This document shows positions 24,412 to 32,351 of a stretch of DNA of 64,000 nucleotides, one piece after another. Both the position numbers and the translations under genes were made by a program. A model generated the notes under the pieces. The model saw only the letters and a program-made list of their open reading frames with translations, was not told the origin of the DNA and ran no database searches. The first letter of the stretch is position 1. Every line of letters begins with the position of its first letter. Origin of the DNA: RYN-133 sp036497285 (GTDB lineage Bacteria > Actinomycetota > Actinomycetes > Mycobacteriales > Jatrophihabitantaceae); NCBI GenBank assembly GCA_036497285.1, contig DASXJR010000031.1:20809-84808 (forward strand). The letters are read 5' to 3'.

Positions 24412-26820
24412 ATGCGCGGTGAACCGTTGCGAGCGCCGATGCGTAGCACTACACAGGTAGATCAGCGGATTGCTGGAGGCCCGGTGCGCGTCAGGCGACT
24501 CGAGGCGGTTGTCGGCGCGTCCACCACCGCCGTTTTACTCGCCGTCCTGTTCGTGGGCCCCGGTCTCGGGCCGGCCGGATGGGCCGTCGGACTGGCCACC
24601 GGCTGGGGCGCGACCGCGCTGCTCGCCGTCGCGCTGCGGCGCACTCCGCACGCGAAGATGGGTCCCGCCGACTGGATCACCCTGACCCGGGCTGTGCTGA
24701 TCGCGGGGATCGCCGGCCTCGTGGCCGACTCGTTCGGCGGGTCCGATTCGACAACGGCTGTTGTCGTGCTCGCCTGCATCGCGCTCGTCCTTGACACCGT
24801 GGACGGGCAGGTGGCACGACGCACCGGAACGGCGAAGCCGTTCGGCGCCCGCTTTGACGGCGAAGTCGATGCCTTCCTGATCCTGGTGCTGAGCATCGAG
24901 GTGTCCCGCGACTACGGGAACTGGGTGCTGGCCATCGGCGCCGCACGCTACGTACTGCTGATCGCGGGATGGGTGTTCACCTGGCTGGCCGCACCACTGC
25001 CGGCGCGGTTCTGGGGCAAGGTCGTCGCCGCTGTGCAGGGCATCGTGCTCACTGTCGCGGCATCGGGATTGTTGTCCCGGCCTGTCGGCATGATCGCCGT
25101 CGGCATCGCCCTGCTCCTGCTGGCCGAATCCTTCGGTCACTCCGTCCTCTGGCTGTACCGCACCGGCGCCGGCCCGGTCACTCGTCGCGTCGTGCGGCGC
25201 TCGACAGCTGTGATCGCGGCCGCGGTCGTCTGGGCCGTTCTGGTAGCTCCCGACCGCCTCGACCACCTGACCCCCGCGGCGTTTGTCGGCATTCCCGTCG
25301 AGGGCCTGGCCGTCGTAGCGGTCGGACTGTTCCTGCCGACCCGCGGGCGTCGTGCCCTGGCTGTCGTTGCCGGCTTCGCATTTGCCCTGGTGACGATCGC
25401 GAAGCTCCTTGACATGGCCTTCAATGCCGAGCTCGACCGACCGTTCAATGCAGCGGGCGACTGGACCAATCTCGGTCTTGGCATCGGCGTCGTCCGGGAC
25501 TCGATCGGAGCCCGCGCCACCGACACGCTGCTGATGATGGTGGTTCTCGGCCTGCTGCTGATGGTGGTCGTCGTCATCGCCTCGACGCTCTACCTGAGCA
25601 ACCTGACCGCAAGGCATCCACGTAGCTCCGCCCGCGGGGTCACCGCACTGGGGCTGCTCTGGGTGGTAAGTGCCGCGATGTCGCTGCACGTGGCAGGAAC
25701 ATCAGTCGCCTCCCTGAGCACGGCGCAGCTGGCCGTGACCCAGGTTTACGACGCCGAGGCGGCCATTCGTGACGCGCACCATTTCGAGTCGGCACTGCAC
25801 TCCCCCGACCCGTACACGCAGATCCCGAGTAGAGAACTGCTTTCCGAGCTACGCGGAAAGGACGTCCTGCTCGTCTTCGTCGAGAGCTACGGACAGGTCG
25901 CCGTCCAAGGCACCAGTTTCTCGCCCGGGGTCGACAGTGTGCTGCGCAGTGGCAACACCGCGCTGGCCCGGGCGGGCTACTCGGCGCGCAGCGCGTATCT
26001 GACCTCGCCCACGTTCGGCGGCATGAGCTGGGTCGCCCACTCGACCCTGCAGTCCGGGCTGTGGATCGACAGCCAACAGCGCTTCGACGCACTCATGAGC
26101 AGCGACCGGTTGACCTTGAGCTCCGCCTTCGGCAAGGCAGGTTGGCGCACCGTCAGCGACAACCCTGCGGACAAGCACCCGTTTACGGGCGGCACGACCT
26201 TCTATCACTACAACCAGCTCTACGGCCGACTCGACCAGGGTTACCAGGGCCCGACCTTCAGCTGGGCAGCTATGCCCGACCAGTACACGCTGGCCGAGTT
26301 CCAGCAACTCGAACTCGGCCGTGGGCACGCCCCCGTGATGGCCGAGATCGATCTCGTCTCGTCACATACCCCGTGGACCCCATTGCCCAGGATGGTGCCG
26401 TGGAACCGGCTCGGTAATGGCTCGATCTTCGACCCGATGCCCGCCGAGGGGCTGTCCCCGGGCGTGGCTTGGCGTGATTCCGACACCGTCCGCCGGCTGT
26501 ACGGGCAATCGGTCCAGTACTCCATGCACGCGCTCATCTCTTGGATCACCAGACTGCACGACAACAATCTGGTCGTCATGTTGCTCGGCGATCATCAGCC
26601 TGCGACCACGGTGAGCGGCTACGACGCCAGCCACGACGTACCGATCTCCATCGTCGCGCACGACCCATCCGTGACTGCCCGGATCGCACGCTGGCGTTGG
26701 CAGCAAGGGCTGCTGCCCAGTCCGGCGGCCCCGGTGTGGCGGATGGACGCGTTCCGCAACAGGTTCATCAACAGCTTCAGCACCGGCCACACCGCGAACA
26801 CGCTGCGACCAGCACGATGA
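24412..26820 (+). CDS. CDP-alcohol phosphatidyltransferase fused to LTA-synthase-like sulfatase domain
   Basis: 802 residues. Residues about 85-240 are a CDP-alcohol phosphatidyltransferase with the full motif D128-x2-DG-x2-AR-x8-G145-x3-D149-x3-D153. About five more membrane helices follow to residue 440. From about 480 the extracytoplasmic part is an alkaline-phosphatase/sulfatase-fold domain of the LtaS/MdoB kind (VLLVFVESYGQ for metal; TSPTFGGMSWVAHSTLQSG for the nucleophile region; LLGDHQPAT near 726). The protein could make a lipid anchor or polyol phosphate and transfer it outside. Start options are 24412, 24439 and 24484 (the last has GGAGG). This domain union is unusual. Confidence 0.85.
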   Translation: MRGEPLRAPMRSTTQVDQRIAGGPVRVRRLEAVVGASTTAVLLAVLFVGPGLGPAGWAVGLATGWGATALLAVALRRTPHAKMGPADWITLTRAVLIAGIAGLVADSFGGSDSTTAVVVLACIALVLDTVDGQVARRTGTAKPFGARFDGEVDAFLILVLSIEVSRDYGNWVLAIGAARYVLLIAGWVFTWLAAPLPARFWGKVVAAVQGIVLTVAASGLLSRPVGMIAVGIALLLLAESFGHSVLWLYRTGAGPVTRRVVRRSTAVIAAAVVWAVLVAPDRLDHLTPAAFVGIPVEGLAVVAVGLFLPTRGRRALAVVAGFAFALVTIAKLLDMAFNAELDRPFNAAGDWTNLGLGIGVVRDSIGARATDTLLMMVVLGLLLMVVVVIASTLYLSNLTARHPRSSARGVTALGLLWVVSAAMSLHVAGTSVASLSTAQLAVTQVYDAEAAIRDAHHFESALHSPDPYTQIPSRELLSELRGKDVLLVFVESYGQVAVQGTSFSPGVDSVLRSGNTALARAGYSARSAYLTSPTFGGMSWVAHSTLQSGLWIDSQQRFDALMSSDRLTLSSAFGKAGWRTVSDNPADKHPFTGGTTFYHYNQLYGRLDQGYQGPTFSWAAMPDQYTLAEFQQLELGRGHAPVMAEIDLVSSHTPWTPLPRMVPWNRLGNGSIFDPMPAEGLSPGVAWRDSDTVRRLYGQSVQYSMHALISWITRLHDNNLVVMLLGDHQPATTVSGYDASHDVPISIVAHDPSVTARIARWRWQQGLLPSPAAPVWRMDAFRNRFINSFSTGHTANTLRPAR

Positions 26821-26839
26821 AACCCCTCGGCGAGCTGCC

Positions 26840-27652
26840 GTGACTCGGGTTCGGGTCGATCCGTCGTGGCTTGCGCTGCGAGAGCCGGCCGATGCCGCGG
26901 CCCGGGCGGGCGAGTTGATCGACGAGCTCCGGCGCTCGCTTCCCGCCGACCGGCCAGTGGTGATCCACGACCTCGCCTGCGGGACAGGTGCCATGCTGCG
27001 CTGGCTCGCGCCCCAACTGCCCGGGCCACAGCACTGGATCACGCACGACGTGGACGCCGACCTGCTTGCTGTCCTGGACGCCGGCCCCGGCACGTTCGCC
27101 GCGGACGGCACGGTTGTCACGCTGGAGGTCAGCCGCAAGGACGTCACCCGCCTCGGCAGCGACGAACTCGCTGATGCCGCACTGATCACCGGCTCCGCGG
27201 TGCTCGACCTGTTGACCGCAGACGAGCTGTTGAGGTTTGTGCACACCTGTGCGGCCGTGCAATGCCCGGTACTGCTCACACTGACCGTCACCGGTGCAGT
27301 CAGGTTCGAACCGGCGCATCCCCTCGACGATGCGGTCACCACCGCGTTCAACGCTCATCAACGCCGCACGCTCGGCGACCGTACCCTGCTCGGCCCGGAA
27401 GCTGCCGGCATGGTCACCCGCATGTTCACCGATCTGGACCGCGAGGTGGTGACCCGTACCAGCGTTTGGCGGCTGGGCGCGGCGACGCCCGAATTGGCCC
27501 GCGAGTGGCTCCTCGGCTGGTTGGCCGCGGCGTGCGAGCAGGATCCGTGGCTCGCGCGCGAGATCGACGCCTATGCCTTGCAACGGCTCGACGAAGTGGC
27601 GGGCGGGCGGTTGCGGGTCCTCGTCTCGCACCAAGACCTTCTGGTGCGTTGA
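26840..27652 (+). CDS. SAM-dependent methyltransferase-like protein
   Basis: 270 residues from a GTG 19 bases after the fusion gene. Motif I is VIHDLACGTGAMLRWL and an acidic loop WITHDVDAD follows, as in class I methyltransferases; the C-terminal third carries LAREWLLGWLAAACEQDPWLA and is not recognised. It likely belongs to the same operon and modifies the same envelope product; the substrate is unknown. Confidence 0.75.
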   Translation: MTRVRVDPSWLALREPADAAARAGELIDELRRSLPADRPVVIHDLACGTGAMLRWLAPQLPGPQHWITHDVDADLLAVLDAGPGTFAADGTVVTLEVSRKDVTRLGSDELADAALITGSAVLDLLTADELLRFVHTCAAVQCPVLLTLTVTGAVRFEPAHPLDDAVTTAFNAHQRRTLGDRTLLGPEAAGMVTRMFTDLDREVVTRTSVWRLGAATPELAREWLLGWLAAACEQDPWLAREIDAYALQRLDEVAGGRLRVLVSHQDLLVR

Positions 27653-27671
27653 GCAGGTAGAGGCAGAGCTC

Positions 27672-28526
27672 CTAGCTCTTGCCAGTGTTCACCACCTCGA
27701 CGAGCAAGCCAGGATGGTCGGTGGTGCCGAACATATTGATCGATCTGCCGCTCACCGCGTGTGGTGGGCTCGCCACCACGTCCTGTCGGCCGCCGTCGTC
27801 AGTGCGTACGAAACCATGCGGCATACACGACTGCGCGTTCGGCCGCTGACTGTCACGCAGGTTGAGATCTGCTCCGAGGACCACCGGGTCCGTCCGATCG
27901 TGGATTCGTAGCGCCGGTATCGCGGTGTCCATCAGGTAGCGGCATTGACTGAGCGCGACGGTGACACTGGTGCTGGCCAGATGCGTGGTGCATGCGTAGA
28001 AGTGGCCGATCGCGTGCACGCAGAGCCACACCCGCTTCTCGGTGTCCGCCGCGTCCTGACGCGGATATGTGCCACCCGCGACGGTGTATCCGTCGTAGGG
28101 CGCCCCTGCATGAACGAGCAAGCCGACCCCGAACGCCTCGCCATTGCGGCATCGAACAACATGACGGCCGGCGCGCGGCTGGGCAACCGCTTTGAATTCG
28201 GAGATCAGCCGGCCGCCGGGCTCGGCGCGCTTCAACGTTCGCGCCAGCATCGACACGTCATCGCTGCAGATCTCGTTGAGCGTAACGATGTCGGGTCGCT
28301 CGGCGTCAATGACCTTGGCTGCCTCAGTCACTGCGCGACCGGTGTAGCAGGCGGCAATTCCGCTGTCGCACAGATTCATCTGAAGAATGCGAAGCGTGCT
28401 GGAGGCGTGCGTTCCGAAGCCGCTGGGTGGATGACCTACGTGGCCGACGCATGCTCCCGATGCCATCGCCAACAGGAAGCAACAGCCGGCGGCTACCGAC
28501 CGGCCGAGCCGGCCACGCTCCGACAT
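27672..28526 (-). CDS. Endonuclease/exonuclease/phosphatase-fold exported protein
   Basis: 284 residues from the ATG at 28526. A hydrophobic N-terminus with a weak lipobox (ASGAC) suggests export, perhaps as a lipoprotein. EEP-fold motifs are complete: ILQMNLCDSG, TLNEICSDD, TTHLAS, LGADLN and TTDHPGLLVEV. Such extracellular enzymes include phosphodiesterases and DNases; the substrate is not predictable. A longer in-frame start would overlap the upstream gene heavily and is rejected. It begins four bases after the preceding gene. Confidence 0.8.
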   Translation of the reverse strand: MSERGRLGRSVAAGCCFLLAMASGACVGHVGHPPSGFGTHASSTLRILQMNLCDSGIAACYTGRAVTEAAKVIDAERPDIVTLNEICSDDVSMLARTLKRAEPGGRLISEFKAVAQPRAGRHVVRCRNGEAFGVGLLVHAGAPYDGYTVAGGTYPRQDAADTEKRVWLCVHAIGHFYACTTHLASTSVTVALSQCRYLMDTAIPALRIHDRTDPVVLGADLNLRDSQRPNAQSCMPHGFVRTDDGGRQDVVASPPHAVSGRSINMFGTTDHPGLLVEVVNTGKS

Positions 28527-28530
28527 GCGG

Positions 28531-29088
28531 CTAGCAACCGGCCAGGCGCCGCAGGTCGGCCACCGCCCGTCTCGCGGCCCGTGCGACGTCGGGATCATTC
28601 CTGTGGCCGGCGTCGAACCAGACCCGCCAGTCCACCCCGCCAAGACCGGGGGTGCGGGTTGCAACGACCGTGGCGACAACCGTCTCGGTCAACTGCACGC
28701 GCCGACGTAACAGTTGCGAAGCGGCGACCCGATCGGCAACCAGCGAGGCGAATTTACGATCGGTGAGCAATGCAATGCGTGCCACCTGATCGTTGCCTTC
28801 CGGCCACAACGAGATGACCGTCGATGCTTCGTCCGGCGACCACGCCGCATCGGCGATCTCGGTCCACCTGAGACGCCGTAAGCGTCCTTCCGGGGCGACC
28901 ATGATCAGTGCACGATCGGTGCTGACCGCTCTCCCGCCGTCGCGCAACCGCGCCTCGCCCAGAACCCGCTCATGCGGCTCCATCACGAGCCCGGCGCGGG
29001 CTCTGCGGCGCATCCGCGCGATGACGTGCGCCGGGCGATCGGCCGGGCGTGCGGACCACATCCATTTGTAGGCGGATATCGCGCTCAA
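28531..29088 (-). CDS. Conserved actinobacterial hypothetical protein
   Basis: 185 residues, no signal peptide or membrane segment. The centre reads GEARLRDGGRAVSTDRALIMVAP and LRWTEIADAAWSPDE, a beta-rich layout reminiscent of PH-like domains that occur in actinobacterial proteins of unknown function. The start may be the internal ATG about 25 residues in. Middle gene of the minus-strand set from the flippase to the EEP protein. Confidence 0.6.
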   Translation of the reverse strand: MSAISAYKWMWSARPADRPAHVIARMRRRARAGLVMEPHERVLGEARLRDGGRAVSTDRALIMVAPEGRLRRLRWTEIADAAWSPDEASTVISLWPEGNDQVARIALLTDRKFASLVADRVAASQLLRRRVQLTETVVATVVATRTPGLGGVDWRVWFDAGHRNDPDVARAARRAVADLRRLAGC

Positions 29089-29146
29089 CGTGCTCGCCCC
29101 CGTTTTGCCGGTACGTCTTAAGACACGCCCGGTACGCGCGATCGGT

Positions 29147-29824
29147 TCACGGTGCGGTTGTCGCAGACCCAGCAGCGAGGAACGCGGTTCCGAAGAACAA
29201 CTCGGTCCACGAGAGATCGGCCAGTTCCTCCTGCATGGCTGCGCGAATTGCCGTCCACGGACGGCGCATGATCCACTCGTCTATGGATGCGAAAGGCCGC
29301 AGGGTTGCGGTTCCGAGCTGCGCCAGCCACCTAGGCGTGTTGTCAGGAACCTTGAGATCCAGGACGACCCAGCGTCCGCGTTCGGACAGAGCCGCGGCGC
29401 CGTGAGCGATGACCACGGCGCACTCGGGCACCTGCGAGAGGGCGTACGTGGACAAGATCGCGTCGACCGCGGTTGGGAAGTCGTAGTCGGCCGCGTCGGC
29501 TTGCACAAGGTTGATATTGCGCCAGCCGTTCGTTCGTATCCGATCCTCGGCGCGGGCGAGCATTGCGTCGGTCAGATCGACACCGACGATCGAGCCGTCC
29601 GGACCGATCATCTCCTCGATCAGCGAGAAGTTCATACCTGTGCCGCAGGCGATATCGACCACGCGGTCACCCGCGCGAAGGCCGAGCGCTTGTACCGCTC
29701 GGAGTCGCTGTGCCCGCTGGGGGTAGCCGGGCACCGGGTAGAGCCGGGAGGTGATGTCGTAGTGCTTCGCCTTCTTGCGGTAGGTCTCGATCAGGTGCGC
29801 TCGCCGACGGTCGATCTCGTTCAC
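29147..29824 (-). CDS. UbiE/COQ5-like SAM methyltransferase
   Basis: 225 residues. Opening helix YRKKAKHYDITSRLYPVPGYP is typical of methyltransferases acting on lipids or quinones; motif I VVDIACGTGMNFSL and the acidic VGVDLTDAML follow. The C-terminal part (DEWIMRRPW, LSWTELFFG) suggests membrane association. Its ATG overlaps the SRPBCC stop by four bases. Confidence 0.82.
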   Translation of the reverse strand: MNEIDRRRAHLIETYRKKAKHYDITSRLYPVPGYPQRAQRLRAVQALGLRAGDRVVDIACGTGMNFSLIEEMIGPDGSIVGVDLTDAMLARAEDRIRTNGWRNINLVQADAADYDFPTAVDAILSTYALSQVPECAVVIAHGAAALSERGRWVVLDLKVPDNTPRWLAQLGTATLRPFASIDEWIMRRPWTAIRAAMQEELADLSWTELFFGTAFLAAGSATTAP

Positions 29825-30279
29825 GGCGCGCTCCTGCCGGATTCGACCGCAGCCTTGATCGCTACCATCTCGCGATCGCTTACGCGCTGAATTCTGGCTT
29901 TGAGGGTGCGGGCCGGAACCGCGCGCATGATGCCCGCGAGATCGACCTCAATCCACATCGTGGCGTCGGTATGCCTATCGGTCACCGGCTCGAGTTCCAT
30001 TCCCCAGCGTGCCGCGGACGTCCCCATCGGCCCGGCGAACGCCACGTAGCGGGGCGCCTCGACAGCAGTCACCCCCTGGCTCCGGCCGCGAGTGAACCAA
30101 AGTATTCCCTTGGCCCGCTGGTCGACCCGCGAGCCGGGCTGAAGCGGACCTCCTCCGCGAACCCGGCATTCGAGAACCGTCGGGGCCCACTCCGGCCAGC
30201 GTCCGACGTCGTTGAAATACGCCCAGACCTCACCGACGCTGTCGGCGATCGTTATGCGGCTCTCGGTTCTGATTGTCAT
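29821..30279 (-). CDS. SRPBCC/polyketide-cyclase-like protein
   Basis: 152 residues of the START/Bet v1 fold: ITIADSVGEVWAYFNDVGRWPEWAPTV at the start region is typical of polyketide cyclase/dehydrase and lipid-binding members. Translationally coupled to the methyltransferase gene that follows, so the pair may handle one hydrophobic substrate. An AAGG ribosome site precedes the ATG. Confidence 0.8.
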   Translation of the reverse strand: MTIRTESRITIADSVGEVWAYFNDVGRWPEWAPTVLECRVRGGGPLQPGSRVDQRAKGILWFTRGRSQGVTAVEAPRYVAFAGPMGTSAARWGMELEPVTDRHTDATMWIEVDLAGIMRAVPARTLKARIQRVSDREMVAIKAAVESGRSAP

Positions 30280-30306
30280 CGGGTGGACCTTGTGTTGATG
30301 ACTCGG

Positions 30307-31314
30307 TCAGCCACGAACAGCCTCCATCGTTCGCGGCGCGGGGCCGGCTCGTCCCTCGTCGCGGCGGCGGCGAACGGCATCGCTCAGCAGCAGGCCCGCG
30401 CCTGGGGCAACTGCGACCAGCATGAGTACCGCATAGAGGATGGCCACCGAGACCCCGGTGGCTGCACCGAGCCCGGCTGCGCCGAAGGCCCAGGCGGCGG
30501 CCCCTTCCCTCAGCCCCCACCCGCCGATACTCAGCGGAATCACCATTGCAGTCTGGACCACCATCAGCAGGGCGACCAGGTCGCCCAGAGGTGCGGTGCT
30601 GCCGGCGACCCGGGCCGCAATGACGAACGTGGCGGTGTGCCCGGCGACGACCAGCACGGAGGCCAGCATGATCTGGGACCACACAGCTGGGACCAGCAGG
30701 CCGTGACGAAGGTCGGCGGAAACGGCCCGGGCGGCACGACTCAGCCGCGAACGGCCGCGGCGAGCTGCGGCACGCACGACCAGCGCTGCAAACCCGACTG
30801 TGCCCGCGACGCCTGCCAGAACGTACGGCAGCGCGGGCCGAACGGGCGACGGCAGAATCAGCAACACGACGGCGGTCATCACAGCCTGGACAACCTGACC
30901 GAACAGCCGTTCCCACGCCACGGCCCGCAGCCCCCGCACCACGTCGCCGGCTCGCCGGCCGTGCGTGACCGCCCGGTGGACGTCGCCGAGAACTCCGCCG
31001 ACGAGCACGGAGTTGAGGAACAGCGAACGGTAGTAGGCGCACACTGCGCCTGACAGGCCGATGTCGATGCCGAGCGCCTGGGCGACGACCCGCCACCGCC
31101 AGGCCGAACACACCGTGGTCAGGGCAGTGAGCACGACGGCACCCACGACCGCCGGCCAGGTGGCCGCGCGCAGCCCGTCCTCGAACGGCGCCGCGCCCAC
31201 CTGGTGCCAGAGAAACCACAGCACAGTGACTCCCGCGGCCAGGCGTAACAACACCGGCCCGAAGCGGCGGACGGCCAGGCCGATCCTGCCCGGAACTGAG
31301 TACGAGCCAGCCAC
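30307..31314 (-). CDS. LPG-synthase-type transmembrane flippase (AglD2/UPF0104)
   Basis: 335 residues with about eight membrane helices. Family hallmarks: LRLAAGVTVLWFLWHQVG, RSLFLNSVLVGGVLGDVHRAV and MVIPLSIGGWGLREGAAAWAF. The family moves lipid-linked molecules such as lysyl-phosphatidylglycerol across the membrane; the aminoacyl-transferase domain of MprF is absent here. First gene of the minus-strand lipid operon. Confidence 0.85.
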   Translation of the reverse strand: MAGSYSVPGRIGLAVRRFGPVLLRLAAGVTVLWFLWHQVGAAPFEDGLRAATWPAVVGAVVLTALTTVCSAWRWRVVAQALGIDIGLSGAVCAYYRSLFLNSVLVGGVLGDVHRAVTHGRRAGDVVRGLRAVAWERLFGQVVQAVMTAVVLLILPSPVRPALPYVLAGVAGTVGFAALVVRAAARRGRSRLSRAARAVSADLRHGLLVPAVWSQIMLASVLVVAGHTATFVIAARVAGSTAPLGDLVALLMVVQTAMVIPLSIGGWGLREGAAAWAFGAAGLGAATGVSVAILYAVLMLVAVAPGAGLLLSDAVRRRRDEGRAGPAPRTMEAVRG

Positions 31315-31467
31315 ACCTGATTACACGCGTCGGCCGGGCACATCGTTCAATTTGTCCGGCTGCGCCGGCATGGCTGGTCTGGGACAGCCAGCCGATCGGA
31401 CAACCGGGTCGCTGCTCCTGTGAGTCTCTATGCGGATGGTTGGCGGCCTGGCAGGCCAACGACACGA

Positions 31468-32238
31468 CTATCGCGGTTGGATTCGGACCTCGTCGCCGAC
31501 GCGAACGGTCCCGCCGGTGCCGACCGCGGTCCAGGCGCCGAAGAGGCCGGCGTGGTTGCGGGCGAGCGTCCGAAAGATGTCTCTGTCTTCGTGGACGTCG
31601 GGCTGCGGGCGAGTGACCATCGTGCATCGCACGCACGGCTCCTGCGGCTGCAGCGCGACGGCACCGATGCGGACGGTTGAACTGCCGCACCACGCGTCCT
31701 CGACCCACCCCTCACCGTCGACGTCCAGAACGAGGTTCGGACGGAACCGGCGCACCTGCCAGTCGCCGTCGGGGTGAAGCCCCGCTGCCGTGCGCAGACT
31801 TGCCGTCGTCAGTACGAGTAGTGGCAGCGCGTCCACGAACCGGCCGGCGGGCATGATCCACTCGACGGCCTGGCTGGCGTCGTCAGTGGCGTCGGCGAAA
31901 TATTCGGCCGCCGCACCAGGCGCGCCAACCGATTTCACGAGCCGCACCGGCTTGCCGAGCCACTCCGACAGCGCCGCGTCTGTCTTTGCGCCCGGCTCGT
32001 CGCAGATCACGCCTGTGGGCAGCGTGATCACCGGTTCACCGTCAGGTGTGAGAGCCGCAGCGGCGAAGAGCAACTGCGGCTCGCGACGCCCCGTCAGGAT
32101 CTTGCCGGTGTTCTCGTCGCGGATTCCCCAACGGCGATCGCCACGCAACCCGTCCACCTCGATCTCCGCGGCGCTCACAGCCTCGCCCTGAAGCGACTTG
32201 ACCGGGTAACGCACGATCTCGACCAGACGCTCGACCAT
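31468..32238 (-). CDS. MOSC-domain protein
   Basis: 256 residues from the ATG at 32238. MOSC N-terminal beta-barrel (EIVRYPVKSLQGEAV, DGLRGDRRWGI) followed by the MOSC domain with its conserved cysteine in EPCVRCTMVTRPQP. MOSC proteins bind molybdenum cofactor or act in N-hydroxylated substrate reduction. An upstream in-frame start at 32313 is less likely. Confidence 0.85.
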   Translation of the reverse strand: MVERLVEIVRYPVKSLQGEAVSAAEIEVDGLRGDRRWGIRDENTGKILTGRREPQLLFAAAALTPDGEPVITLPTGVICDEPGAKTDAALSEWLGKPVRLVKSVGAPGAAAEYFADATDDASQAVEWIMPAGRFVDALPLLVLTTASLRTAAGLHPDGDWQVRRFRPNLVLDVDGEGWVEDAWCGSSTVRIGAVALQPQEPCVRCTMVTRPQPDVHEDRDIFRTLARNHAGLFGAWTAVGTGGTVRVGDEVRIQPR

Positions 32239-32351
32239 GCGCCGATTCTCAGACCTCGCACATAACAGCGCAACGCCCATACAGCTCACCGCACCAGCCG
32301 ATCTAGGCTCCACTGGCAGGCGTGAATCGGAGCCGGGGCGAGGGGTGGGGT

